Shown: piece after piece, positions 1 through 11,101 of the stretch | Position numbering within the stretch: the stretch's first letter is position 1 | Layout of the letters: every line of letters starts with the position of its first letter | Made by a program: the position numbers and the translations under genes | The notes under the pieces: generated by a model | Seen by the model: only the letters and a program-made list of their open reading frames with translations | Databases searched by the model: none | Told to the model about the DNA's origin: nothing | From: Owenia fusiformis | Lineage: Eukaryota; Annelida; Polychaeta; Sabellida; Oweniidae | Direction of reading: 5' to 3' | DNA length: 64,000 bases | Assembly (NCBI GenBank): GCA_903813345.2 | Contig: CAIIXF020000008.1 | Span: 11,063,278 to 11,127,277, forward strand

Positions 1-165
1 TTCTGTTCCACCTGTTCATCAAGGTTTCAGATCCGTTGTTTCATCTCTAACTGAAGCTAATTTATCAAGCGATGCATTTACGTCCAACTACACTTGTGGA
101 AACTTGCTTTCAATTTTTTCGATTTTGTAGACACGACGGCAGATTTCGCAGCCCCAGCTGGCCAT
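1..165 (-). pseudogene. Possible decayed LINE ORF1 / PHD-like fragment
   Basis: Read on the minus strand from an ATG at 165, the frame gives MASWGCEICRRVYKIEK, reaches a TAG after 25 codons, then stays open in the same frame for 22 more codons (LDVNASLDKLASVRDETTDL) until TGA. A W-x-C-x-x-C start followed by a polar, helix-prone stretch recalls the PHD-like finger and coiled coil at the front of ORF1 in some CR1-like LINEs. That resemblance is from memory of the family, not an alignment. The in-frame stop and later frame loss argue for a relic. It could also be the first exon of an unknown minus-strand gene running off the left edge. Confidence 0.25.
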
Positions 166-1916
166 TTCAATTTATGCTTTTGACGCACGGAGTAATTGAT
201 AGATAGCGCTGTTTTTATAAAATCGATAATCACGTGATAATAAACTGTACCAATTCGAGGAAAACTACGTCACAAATACGTAGGCGAAATGTACATGCAA
301 ATCTTTAAATCTGTACTGTAGTACTGTACAGCCGAAAATACATTTTAATCCAATCCAGCTGTTTGTTAGAGCATGAACTAGGCCTATACTGCAGTACTGT
401 AAGTGTTAATTCATTTGTACTGATGAGGAAATCAAACTGGGCCATATGGGACAAAATCCCAGGATTAAATAATAAGTACGCCATCTTGTTTTTTAGCCCT
501 CGCGTGATAGGGATATTTAGACTCTTGATCTCCCATAAAATTGTTAAGTGAGATAAATTAACAAAGTTGATTTTTTGATGAATCAAAGATCAAAAACAAT
601 TTCTGTGATTTTAATTTTTTAAATAAAACCATAAATTTCTCAAAAGAACATCATAAAAGCGACGTATTACCCGCGTAATTCTACCTTATCTTTCACAGAA
701 TGTAACTTGAGAACGAAATGACGCCCGGAGAAACGGTAAAAAGCACAACAAACCTTGAAAAAAGTTGAATTCTGTACAGAAATCTTGCAAACGGAAGTCA
801 TTCTATGACAGAGTAATCACCGTTCCTACGGGGGCTAAATACTTGAAAATATGTTACAGCGACATCTATAAAATAGTATGAAAACCTTTTCATGTGGCCA
901 GATCAGAGCACCAAATCGGACATCGTGAGATATTTAGAACAAGCTTGATTCATGCAGGTTATTAACTAGGAGAATTTAAATATAGGTTTTATTCCCTGGG
1001 ATAATATCATACTCTCCATGGATAAAACCCACATTCAATGATGATCAGAAATAACCCGTTTATTCCATATATTATCTGTCTGATAAATTTCTAAAGACCC
1101 AATTCAAGCAAATCCGAAAATTATTCCCCATTAAATACGATTCAAAAGAATATTTATTCCTATATATTTCCCTTGGAAAACTGAATTACTAATACAATAT
1201 CATCATTTAGTATTGTCACTCTAACCTCCTTAGATCCTTAAAGTTATCACAAGATATAAATCACTGCCACAGTTCTTCCTCAATCAATATGTCTATACAG
1301 CTGATAACTCAAAAACCGATAGACTGATTTTGTTTTTGTTTAAATTTGGAATGCCATAACTTCCATGATAATACAGTCAATATATTATGAATATATTAGA
1401 ATATGGAAGATACTATTATATGTGAAGTTCACTGTTTAAGAAGTTTTTTATAAAGAGTTATTCTGTTTTGGCATTGCTATGACCAGTTATTGAATAGGGT
1501 TAATCATTCTGAAAAGTGAAAGTGTTAAGCAATCAGACAGACATGAAAGCACCCCTGATGAATTGATGAACTTTTAAAGGGTCTTGTTACTTGAAAAACG
1601 TTTTTGAAATCATTTGCATTAGCGATTTCTTCTTTGATATACAATTGTATGTATTATGGAAGGTTTGGCCTTGCGTATGCCTATAGTAATTGAAATCTCT
1701 TCCATGTTTATATATTAATCATCACATTTTTATTTGTCATCAATACTTGCTGGATCTTACATGAATCAATTGTTGAAAACAAGTTCCTTTAACGAGGGAT
1801 AGGTTATACATACCTATCATGTCGAACACTCATCACCTCTGAGACGTACCTAACATGGCATATGCATTTGGGATTATTCAATTTCACTTCGCTAATTGTA
1901 AATCCTTCAACCTTAT
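166..1916. other. Non-coding, no feature recognised
   Basis: AT-rich sequence with stop codons in all frames. The two short overlapping open frames at 305-586 are mirror images of each other and look like chance. No RNA gene or clear repeat seen. Confidence 0.6.
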
Positions 1917-2041
1917 TATGTCACCGCCACAAGTGGTGATGTATTGTGATAGTTTCACAACTGTTTTGTGGCAGTGGTTGGTGTTTGGTGGTTGGCATCT
2001 GTAACAAATGGCATGTGACATTTTGCTTGTTTATGCCTTGT
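1917..2041 (+). repeat. Interspersed 130-bp family, copy 1
   Basis: Starts with a short palindrome (TCACCGCCACAAGTGGTGA), has a middle with repeated TTGGTGTTTGG motifs, then GTAACAAATGGCA, and ends near TTATGCCTTG. This layout recurs eight more times in the window. No transposase and no pol III A/B boxes were recognised, so it is better called a MITE-like element than a SINE. Confidence 0.75.
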
Positions 2042-4989
2042 TGTTTATTGTAAACATGCTATGATATAATAACTGACATCCGAAGTGGTTATTACACAAT
2101 TGGAACAACTGAGCCCTTTGTGAATGTGACAATAACCAATGGAACAATATTTTATCATGGTTTGTTTGCATCCTTTTCACTTAGTAAATTGACACCGCAG
2201 CCTAGTCTCCCTACAAGGCCTTGTGACCCCCCCCGCCCTCTCATTACACCACACTTTCTCTCACACAAGTGAGTTAAGAAAACAGGGGGGGGCAGAGTCC
2301 TGAAGCAAGCAACCAGAGCCTTTAGTCGGAAATATAATGAAACACTTAAAACTTGTGTTTACTGAGATGAGCATATACTTGCATGATGTTAAATAAGGAG
2401 CTTGTCTCATTCATCAACAATTCACTTCTGGGATATATAAGAGGTAATACTTAGAGTGGTTTCCTTTGTGGCAATGAAACTTCAGTCTTACTTCAAGACT
2501 ATGGACCTCCACAACAAATATCAAAAATACCATAATAGACAAGCCAAAAGTTTATTCCTACAGGTCAAATTGACAAAATTGTACTCAGTCAACCATGAAA
2601 ATGATTCTACATTGATATTGATGTTCTTATTATATAAGGCATTATGTTTCATTTCAGTTCATTAATATGTGAAGTTTATCACTAACATTTCAAAATCTAA
2701 GAAAAACTGGTGTTAATTGTAGTGGGTAGCTAGGTTTCACTTGGTCAGATAAACCAACAATGCATGATTAAGCCTTGTTTTGAGTGGCTAGATTTCTATT
2801 AGGAAATCTGTCTCTTTTATGTATGGTTATATCAATCATGATAGGCCAGGGGGAGGGATCTATCATACACATTTGATTTATTTCTTGAACATTTGGTGTC
2901 TTATTTGGACAAAAAAAACTTATGTCACATAGAATTGAAATATGACACCCAGAGGGGGAGAAACACCAGGGTTCAAAGATGACATACGCTTATAATGTAA
3001 ATCTGTATTGATTAAAAGTCGACAAACAAATGACGTCATCAATATCATAGCTTCTCATTTTACATCAAGATAAAAAAAGGTGTACGGAATATGCCTATAT
3101 CAATTAAAACATCCCATCGAAGTGTAGTATTTGATAACTAGCCGATGAAAATTTGAAGGAACGAAGGTGGTAAGCAAGAGACGTTATTATGTCTGTCATC
3201 TTTAAACTCTGGGGCTTTCCCTCCTCTTTATGACACCTAAAGATTAGATTTGGAGAGGTCAATGATATGAATTCAAGGTCAAGGTTACGTATGAAGGTCA
3301 AGGACAGTGGGATTGTGATTCTGATTATTCTCTTGTGACTGATTTTGCTTAATTAAAAGTGGATTTATTTGTTTGATGGTCTTTGTGCACTTTTTAACCT
3401 TGTGAAATGGAATTGCTTCATAGGTGTGACAGAACTACAATGATGAAGCTACAAGTGGCATAATGAAAAATATGTAAAACTTTGCGTTTATTTTTTATAT
3501 ATAGCTTATAGACCTTATTAGAATTGCATTGTGACATCATATGACTGTTTCCGAGGATACCAGAGAAACGAAACACCTGAGAATGAAGTTGGGAAATAAA
3601 TCAAAGATACCCACATTGGCACTCCCACATGTAATAAAACCCAATAAATAAAAACATAATTGCTATGTATGGGAAGACAACGACCGGAGGCTAACACTTC
3701 CCATCTGTACCCTTCTATTGTATCTCTAACAGCTTAACGACTAGATACAGATCTAACTAATCTTTTAAGCTAATTTATAGCAAACGTATTCGTGTAGATA
3801 TCACCTAATGATAGTATTTCTATGGTCAGAGCTGTTAAATACAGGAAAATCATTCAATAAAATACAATCAAAAGCATTGACTCAACAATAATAGGGGATT
3901 ATATCATGATTCAAATTGTTGTTAATCGCTATGTTTTTTCATTAAGATCAAGTATATGGGGACAATTCATTCACCTGGAAATGATTATAGCTTATTACTA
4001 ATTGAATGGCTCCCATAAAGTTCTTGAGTACTTTTGTATCATTATATTCACCATAATGTGTTTATTTATCAATTATTGCTGTATTAATGGTATTGGGGTT
4101 TTAACAATTTTCATTGTAACAAAATGTGCTGTTTATAAGTTCCATTTGATTGTACAGGTGAAGCAGACTATTCTAGGGTAAATGTCGTGTTATAATGACC
4201 ATATATTCAGAGTTCAATAGGTCAAGGTCATCAAGAAGGTCGAAGGGGAAGAGTATTTGTACTATCTTACCAATTCAAAATCACAACCAAAACTTACTGT
4301 TACCAAGATCCAAGATGAAACATTAAAACAGATATTCTATAGTATTTGTTTTGGATCTCCTAGGGTCAAGGTCAAGATGAACGGGGTCATTCAAGGTCAA
4401 GGTTTAAATTCAAGACAAAGGGATAAGAACCGTGATTTCATATGAACTCATACTCTGAGTGTTTACAGGGTGACCTAAAAATAGAACTACTCAAAGTTGT
4501 AATTTCTTCTTGACAATATCTGTGTAGCCAACCTTATTTTGGGGTTAACCAATTTTGAAGAAATTCTATTACTTTGTTGATTCAAGTCATATAATAGATA
4601 TGACTGATGAATTATAGAAAATTGATAGACATCTTAATACCAAACTACAAAGTAAACTTGAACTGTTATTATATTTGATAAATGATTTAATAAGTTGGAG
4701 ATCAAAGAATAATCCGAAATGATTTTTGACTTTTCGGAAAAAAACACATAAATAAGTCTGTTTGAACATTTATTTTTTCCTTATTTGAAGGTCAGTGACA
4801 CAATAAAAAATGAATGGTTATAATAATTTGATGCTTGTCAGGTTTCTGTTACTTAATGGTTTATAATTTTATAAAATGAGAAAAGTGTGGAATATTGCTC
4901 TAAGTATGTAAACACTAATATCATATTATCTGTTGACTAGTGAAGTCAAAGACCTCTCGTTAAGTCAAGGTTGTCTCTGTGAACCTGGG
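2042..4989. other. Non-coding; scattered AGGTCA runs
   Basis: No gene recognised. Contains C-rich and G-rich runs at about 2228 and 2285. TCAAGGTCA/AAGGTCA runs occur at about 3270-3300 and are denser at 4219-4405. The short open frames here (2456-2665, 3104-3301, 4257-4445) carry no recognisable domain and are treated as chance. Confidence 0.55.
4219..4405 (+). repeat. Cluster of AGGTCA / TCAAGGTCA motifs
   Basis: AGGTCAAGGTCATC at 4219, AGGTCG at 4237, GGTCAAGGTCAAG near 4369 and TCAAGGTCAAGG near 4391 make a run of direct half-sites. TCAAGGTCA is the classic extended half-site of NR5A/ERR-type nuclear receptors. The same run recurs near 3270, 13055, 23540 and 48245, which suggests a dispersed repeat rather than a tuned enhancer. 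Confidence 0.45.
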
Positions 4990-5725
4990 CTTGAAAGGTC
5001 CATGTGCAGTATGCCAAGTGATTTTAGATGGTCATATCTTTCACTGTGAGTACTTTCTGGGCATAAATACAGTGGTTTTTATTAAAAAAATATGTTTTCT
5101 TTCAAGTGAAGTGCCCATGATGATAAAAATATCAATCGGAACAATTTGAAAAATTATAAATAGGGACCCCATGTCAACAATTTTTTCAAAATGTTGAACT
5201 TATTTGCTCAAAAGAGGATCTTCTTTTGCTGATTTTTATTGCATGAAAATATTATTCAACAAGGGGTCTAAAACATCTTCAAAAGATGGTAGAATGGTAT
5301 TGAAAGTCTAGTTTTGAAGATACCAATTTTCGATGACCACAATCATGCTGAAAACAATGGATAGCATGAGTTTTCCCTATGGGAAAATAACATGGGAAAT
5401 GTGGTTTTTAACTTTATCACATTTCAATACCCATCCCCTTTTCAGAAGTAATTAATATAGTGTAGAAGAAACTTTTGATGCATTTAAATTGAGAAAAACA
5501 AGATCCTCTTTTTAGAGAATAAGCCTTAGATTTTTAAAAAAGTGACAAGGGAGGGTCCTAATTTCCAGAGAGTTGTATTGATATTTTACTATCATGGGGA
5601 CTTCACTTTTAAGAAAACATATTGTTTTAATAAAAACCACTGTATTTATACCCAGAAAATACTCATGGTGAAAGATATGACTGTCTAAAATCACTTGCCA
5701 TACTGCACATGGAGCTTTGAAATTT
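4990..5725. mobile_element. Foldback element (giant imperfect palindrome)
   Basis: The left arm (about 4990-5260) is matched in inverted orientation by the right arm (about 5470-5725). Shared blocks include CAGTATGCCAAGTGATTTTA on the left against TAAAATCACTTGCCATACTG on the right, and GTGGTTTTTATT against AATAAAAACCAC. Similarity fades towards a centre near 5378, where TTTTCCCTATGGGAAAA is itself palindromic. No coding capacity. No clear target duplication was found. Confidence 0.8.
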
Positions 5726-6282
5726 AAAACAAATTTTGGATGCAGTACTATTGAGTACTGACCATCTGTGCCCTTAATTCAAAGAAATATATGTTTGTCC
5801 ATTCTGAAGTTCACAGGTCCCTTTTAGGTGGTAATATTCTGATATCATGACAGTTTATTTCTTTATGCAAATATAACTTTATTACATTTCATTATAACAT
5901 GATTTATGCGTTCTTGTAGTTCAATGACATATCTTTTTTTGTATTATATTCGCCATGCCCATAGATCTGAAAACTTTGAGTCACTAAAATTTATTGTTAC
6001 CCGTATGTAATCTACACCCGGTAATTCAGTTTTTCTTCAATGCACTTAAAAGTGATCATTAATCCAAATATGAAACAGCAAAATTAATTACCTTTAACTA
6101 TCTGTGCACTTACTGAATGTTCTGTTATTAGGTTAATAGAAATATGTAAATCTGATCTTTAGTTCATCATACAATCTGCTAAATGAATCTATGTCGAGCG
6201 GAAACGCAGGCAATCTATAAGGATCAATCAATTTCAAAGGATTAGTATTTCAAGCATACTATCAAATTTGAGTTGCACTACA
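5726..6282. other. Non-coding, no feature recognised
   Basis: AT-rich spacer between the foldback element and the large minisatellite. No open frame, RNA gene or repeat recognised. Confidence 0.6.
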
Positions 6283-7878
6283 AGGCTTCTACTCATAGAG
6301 ATAGTACAGGCTGTGTGTTCTACAAAGGTACAACTCCTTTGGTAGGAACATTACAGGGCTATTACTCATAGAGATAGTACAGACTGTGTGTCCCACAAAG
6401 GTACAACTCCTTTGGTAGGAACATTACAGGGCTACTTCTCAGAGATTGTACAGGCTGTGTGTCCCACAAAGGTACAACTCCTTTGGTAGGAACATTACAG
6501 GGCTACTACTCATAGAGATAGTACAGACTGTGTGTCTCACAAAGGTACAACTCCTTTGGTAGGAACATTACAGGGCTACTACTCATAGAGATAGTACAGA
6601 ATGTGTGTCTCACAAAGGTACAACTCCTTTGGTAGGAACATTACAGGGCTACTTCTCAGAGATTGTACAGGCTGTGTGTCCCACAAAGGTACAACTCCTT
6701 TGGTAGGAACATTACAGGGCTACTACTCATAGAGATAGTACAGACTGTGTGTCTCACAAAGGTACAACTCCTTTGGTAGGAACATTACAGGGCTACTACT
6801 CATAGAGATAGTACAGACTGTGTGTCTCACAAAGGTACAACTCCTTTGGTAGGAACATTACAGGGCTACTTCTCAGAGATTGTACAGGCTGTGTGTCCCA
6901 CAAAGGTACAACTCCTTTGGTAGGAACATTACAGGGCTACTACTCATAGAGATAGTACAGACTGTGTGTCTCACAAAGGTACAACTCCTTTGGTAGGAAC
7001 ATTACAGGGCTACTTCTCAGAGATTGTACAGGCTGTGTGTTCCACAAAGGTACAACTCCTTTGGTAGGAACATTACAGGGCTACTACTCATAGAGATAGT
7101 ACAGACTGTGTGTCTCACAAAGGTACAATTCCTTTGGTAGGAACATTACAGGGCTACTACTCATAGAGATAGAACAGACTGTGTGTCTCACAAAGGTACA
7201 ACTCCTTTGGTAGGAACATTACAGGGCTACTTCTCAGAGATTGTACAGGCTGTGTGTCCCACAAAGGTACAACTCCTTTGGTAGGAACATTACAGGGCTA
7301 TTACTCATAGAGATAGTACAGGCTGTGTGTCTTACAAAGGTACAACTGCTTTGGTAGGAACATTACAGGGCTACTACTCATAGAGATACTACAGGCTGTG
7401 TGTTCCACAAAGGTACAACTCCTTTGGTAGGAACATTACAGGGCTACTACTCATAGAGATAGTACAGGCTGTGTGTCCCACAAAGGTACAACTCCTTTGG
7501 TAGGAACATTACAGGGCTATTACTCATAGAGATAGTACAGGCTGTGTGTCCCACAAAGGTACAACTCCTTTGGTAGGAACATTACAGGGCTATTACTCAT
7601 AGAGATAGTACAGGCTGTGTGTCCCACAAAGGTACAACTCCTTTGGTAGGAACATTACAGGGCTATTACTCATAGAGATAGTACAGGCTGTGTGTCCCAC
7701 AAAGGTACAACTCCTTAGGTAGGAACATTACAGGGCTACTACTCATAGAGATAGTACAGGCTGTGTGTCCCACAAAGGTACAACTCCTTAGGTAGGAACA
7801 TTACAGGGCTATTACTCATAGAGATAGTACAGGCTATGTGTCCCACAAAGGTACAACTCCTTTTGGTAGGAACATTGG
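6283..7878 (+). repeat. 71/73-bp minisatellite with higher-order structure
   Basis: About 22 near-identical head-to-tail units. Each contains CAAAGGTACAACTCCTTTG, an imperfect hairpin, then GGTAGGAACATTACAGGGCT. Two unit types are present: A (73 bp, ACTACTCATAGAGATAGTAC) and B (71 bp, ACTTCTCAGAGATTGTAC). In the left part they alternate mainly as A-A-B; from about 7300 all units are type A. A few units carry private changes (for example CCTTAGGTAGG near 7715 and 7788). The array ends exactly at a hAT insertion. It has no coding role. Confidence 0.95.
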
Positions 7879-8673
7879 CAGAGTTGCAAATCCCCGGTCA
7901 TATGGACATAATTTTACGACTTTTTTTCAACTTACGACCAATGAATTGGACCTTTCAATATCGGGACATTAATTCCTTGCTATAAAATGCACCAAACGTG
8001 TATGAATAGTGAGAAAGACCTCCGAATTCGTTCTGATGTTTTTACTTACCTCATACCTCGATAACACTTCTTCGCAATGAGGAGTGTTGATAGCGGACCC
8101 GCTATTTTAGGTAGATGGTAATACCCGTTCGTAAATTTCTTGCATTATCGTTCGCAAAACGAGGGCACTTATCAGTATGACGGATGTAGAAAAGAAATCA
8201 AAAAATCTAGCACCTAAGTCGAAAAAGTCGGCAGTTTGGAAGTACTTTGTGATTCTGATATTAAAACACAAGGTAAATGTATTGGTGATATCACAGCATG
8301 CAAATTATGTGAAACGCCAATCCCATTCGCGACATCATAGTTCGTTTCAAAATAACGGTCAGAGTATTAAGAGTCAACTGAAGTTGAAAAATACTTGATG
8401 AAATGTACACCAATGATTATGACTAAATAAAAATGCCCATAAATAACTAATATCGATATTGTTAGGGGGAGAGGAAACATAAAGGACACTAATGGGTTTA
8501 AAATTTTAAAAAGCCCTTGAGAATTCATAAAGATGTTTTGGTGGTTATTACTATCTTTTAGTGATAATTAGTCGTAGTGCAACCTTTTTGTGGGAAAAAG
8601 ATTCATCCAACCTTTTTTCTTTAAAAGGTTGCCATTCATGCAACTATTGTTTTGAGGAGGATCTGCAACTCTG
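7879..8673 (+). mobile_element. Non-autonomous hAT transposon with 8-bp duplication
   Basis: The 795-bp element starts CAGAGTTGCAAATCCCC and ends with the inverted equivalent GGATCTGCAACTCTG. Perfect 8-bp direct copies of AACATTGG flank it at 7871-7878 and 8674-8681, the target duplication size of hAT elements. Inside is a BED-finger remnant (8177-8397). No catalytic transposase region remains, so it would depend on a transposase supplied elsewhere. It sits at the last unit of the 73-bp minisatellite. Confidence 0.9.
8177..8397 (+). pseudogene. Remnant of BED zinc-finger (hAT transposase N-terminus)
   Basis: From the ATG at 8177 the frame gives a Lys/Ser-rich leader and then SAVWKYF, the typical opening of a BED domain. 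A one-base frame change follows. The neighbouring frame continues with GKCIGDITACKLCETPIPFATS in two parts: the C-x2-C pair of the finger, then a TAG stop at 8338. The paired histidines expected about 20 residues later are not readable. Known family: BED fingers are the DNA-binding front ends of hAT transposases and ZBED proteins. The position inside an element with hAT ends supports a transposase relic rather than a host gene. Confidence 0.75.
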
Positions 8674-8681
8674 AACATTGG

Positions 8682-9617
8682 CCATGTATGTGTGACAGTA
8701 TTTAATGAACAAGAGGATGAAGAAAAGAATCCTTGAATACTGATTGGTTCCTTTGTTTACTAATAAATGTTCAGCATTGATATGTCATTGAGATTAACCG
8801 TATAAGGGATGCTCGCTAAAAATTCATAATGGCCACTGGATGTTGAAATTCGCAGTAATTTGCAGTAACTGTTCAAAGTATGGCTATATCATACTCAAGA
8901 TATTTTAAAGCAGATCACAATTATTGTATCATTTATCTTATTCATGCTTCAAAAATCCCAAACTGTACCTTGCGTGCAGAGTCTTGTTAAGCTACAAAGC
9001 TCTCTTTTAAGAAGCAAAGTCAAACGAATGGAAAGGTTAACCAAACCGCCATCTATAGGGAGAATTCCTAATAATTAGGTAATTTGTTTAAAAAAATGGC
9101 AAAATTATATTGAAATATTATTTTTTGTCAGATTTCAGAATAATGAATAACTTTTGTTCATTGGGATTTACTTCTCTGTATTGTCCCAGTTTTCTAGTTG
9201 ATGAGATAAAAGAATGGGATCAGTAGGTCAATAATTCATGATCATTACTAAGATAAGTTTGCATAAGTTCATCTTGGGTATTCTATGAATAGATTTTCCA
9301 TTCATCAATAAACGCAGTACAATCAGATAACCTTAAGCTTGTTAACGGAATGTTTGATAAGGAGATTTTATATACTGTCTTTTAACAGGTTCTTTACATG
9401 GATTAAGTTCATGATCCTGATGAGTAGCTTTTAGGTTATTAACCTAAGAAGCATTTTTTATCTCATATTGTTTTTTATATTATATTGTCTTTTATTTAGT
9501 TTTTGTTTCAGTCATAAACATGACATCTTCCGAATTATTTATCAATACAATAAAACCATTTATCGTATGATCTGTAAAATGAAGCCTTCTGATTGGTCAG
9601 TTCTTGTGCTGTACCAA
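8682..9617. other. Non-coding; one dispersed-repeat fragment
   Basis: No gene recognised. Positions 8971-9040 (TGCAGAGTCTTGTTAA ... CTCTCTTTTAAGAAGC ... GTCAAACGAATGGAAAGG) are a minus-orientation copy of the family that forms the 112-bp tandem array at 22430-22735. Confidence 0.55.
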
Positions 9618-9697
9618 TCTGTATTGCTACTGAGATCATCTCCGCCGCAATACAGAAAATATTGGTACGGAAGAGACAATCTCAGTAGCAATACAGA
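9618..9697. repeat. Perfect 19-bp inverted repeat (hairpin 1)
   Basis: Arm TCTGTATTGCTACTGAGAT at 9618-9636 is perfectly inverted at 9679-9697 around a 42-base loop. Partly palindromic sequence (ACCAAT / ATTGGTAC) also lies in and beside the loop. It shares the CAATACAG word with hairpin 2 just downstream. Confidence 0.85.
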
Positions 9698-9719
9698 GGA
9701 TCACACAATATAAATGTTG

Positions 9720-9841
9720 TTGAATGATTTGAAGTGCAATACAGGATATATTCTGTTCTCGACTGGCACACGACTTTGTCTCATTCCAATACAGAATTTC
9801 TCAAGCAGAATATATCCTGTATTGCACTTCAAATCATTCAA
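9720..9841. repeat. Perfect 36-bp inverted repeat (hairpin 2)
   Basis: The 36 bases at 9720-9755 are the exact reverse complement of 9806-9841, around a 50-base loop. Perfect arms imply either recent origin or ongoing correction. The dimensions could suit a short hairpin RNA or a small foldback element; nothing shows transcription. Confidence 0.9.
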
Positions 9842-9858
9842 TAACTTATAATGCATTT

Positions 9859-9985
9859 TTGTTATAGTCTCCAAATTTTTTGTGGCAGTGTTCAGCAATT
9901 GGTGTTTTGTGCTTGGTGTTCAGAGTTTGGTGTTCAGCATTTGTAACAATTGGCAGGTGGTGACATTTTGCATGTTAATGCCTTG
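9859..9985 (+). repeat. Interspersed 130-bp family, copy 2 (5'-truncated)
   Basis: Begins at the internal GTTATAGTCTCC block, lacking the opening palindrome, and continues through GTAACAATTGGCAGGTGGTGAC to ATGTTAATGCCTTG. It directly abuts the 80-bp tandem array on its right. Confidence 0.75.
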
Positions 9986-9994
9986 CTGCTATGG

Positions 9995-10320
9995 TGTTTT
10001 GAGTTTGATTTGTTTTTCTCACAAAAGATTGCTTAAAAACCAGACTAGACTTGGCAAGTAAAAAACTGAATAATTGTTTTGAGTTTGATTTGTTTTTCTT
10101 TCAAAAGATTGCTTAAAAACAAGACTAGACTTGGCAAGTAAAAAACTGAATAATTGTTTTGAGTTTGATTTGTTTTTCTTACAAAAGATTGCCTAAAAAC
10201 AAGACTAGACTTGGCAAGTAAAAAAATGAATAACTGTTTTGAGTTTGATTTGTTTTTCTTACAAAGGATTGCTTAAAAACCAGACAAGACTTGGCAAGTA
10301 AAAAAACAGTAAAAAACTAA
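9995..10320 (+). repeat. 80-bp tandem repeat, four copies
   Basis: GAGTTTGATTTGTTTTTCT recurs at 10001, 10081, 10161 and 10241, an exact 80-bp period. Each unit continues with AAAAGATTGC and AGACTTGGCAAGTAAAAAA. Copies differ by a few substitutions. No coding role. Confidence 0.95.
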
Positions 10321-10968
10321 GTAATTAGCTGAGTAACATCAAAGTAAAAAAGCAATTAATTTGGATCAAGAATAGAACTTTGATCATTATGACTTTTCAT
10401 TTGTAGCTATTTTTGGTTTGATACTTATTAAGTCATCATCATTGAAACTCTATTGATGTCACGGTGATAAGACATGCAAAACTAAAACCTGTCTTGTCCA
10501 TATGCCATGAATACACGATTCCTCACTATACGCGATACCAAGGTGTATATGAAGTGGTAGCTAGTGATGTAGATGATTACGCTTGCTAAGGAATGTAAGT
10601 CATTTAATATTGTAACTGTTTTGTCATCAAGATAAACCATGACATTGATGTATCTTTCATTACATGCGTTGCAAGACAAATGTGCTGAGTATCAGAATGT
10701 TTTCCCTTTAATCAGCATATTTCATTTGCTACTGGTTAACATGAGACAATAACGTAAATGGGTCTTTGATCTAAACCATCTTAGATTCTTGTTTTTGTGA
10801 AATATTTCTTGAATTATGGATGAATATCATTTGAGGTTGAAACAGCAATACATTTGGAGTTTATTCTTGGTAATTCATGTTCACATTTTGTGGTTTACAA
10901 CTTTTTATGTGCAAATTTGCTTTTGACAATCATGATATCAATAGTATAGGAGGCTAGAATGGTTGTTA
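10321..10968. other. Non-coding, no feature recognised
   Basis: AT-rich sequence. The minus-strand open frame at 10482-10679 has no recognisable domain and is treated as chance. Confidence 0.55.
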
Positions 10969-11101
10969 TGTGATCACCAGAAGTGGTGACACATTGTTAG
11001 TTGAAACTTTTTTTGGCTGGTTTTCAGCATCTGTAGCAGTATTCAGTTGTTAGAATTTGTAACAAATGGTAGGTTGTGACGTTTTGCATGTTGATGGCTT
11101 G
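10969..11101 (+). repeat. Interspersed 130-bp family, copy 3
   Basis: Opens with GATCACCAGAAGTGGTGAC, includes TTTTCAGCATCTGTAGCAG and GTAACAAATGGTAGG, and ends near TTGATGGCTTG. More diverged than the other copies. Confidence 0.7.

Noticed and set aside
1917-2041. 130-bp family as a tRNA-derived SINE
   Set aside because: No recognisable A or B box and no A-rich or simple tail in any of the nine copies.
6283-7878. Regular repeats that could suggest a CRISPR array
   Set aside because: There are no unique spacers, units are contiguous and 71-73 bp, and the genome is animal. It is a minisatellite. The same applies to 24309-25138.
9720-9841. microRNA precursor
   Set aside because: A perfect 36-bp stem with a 50-base loop in repeat-rich DNA is more like a foldback element; there is no evidence of processing.
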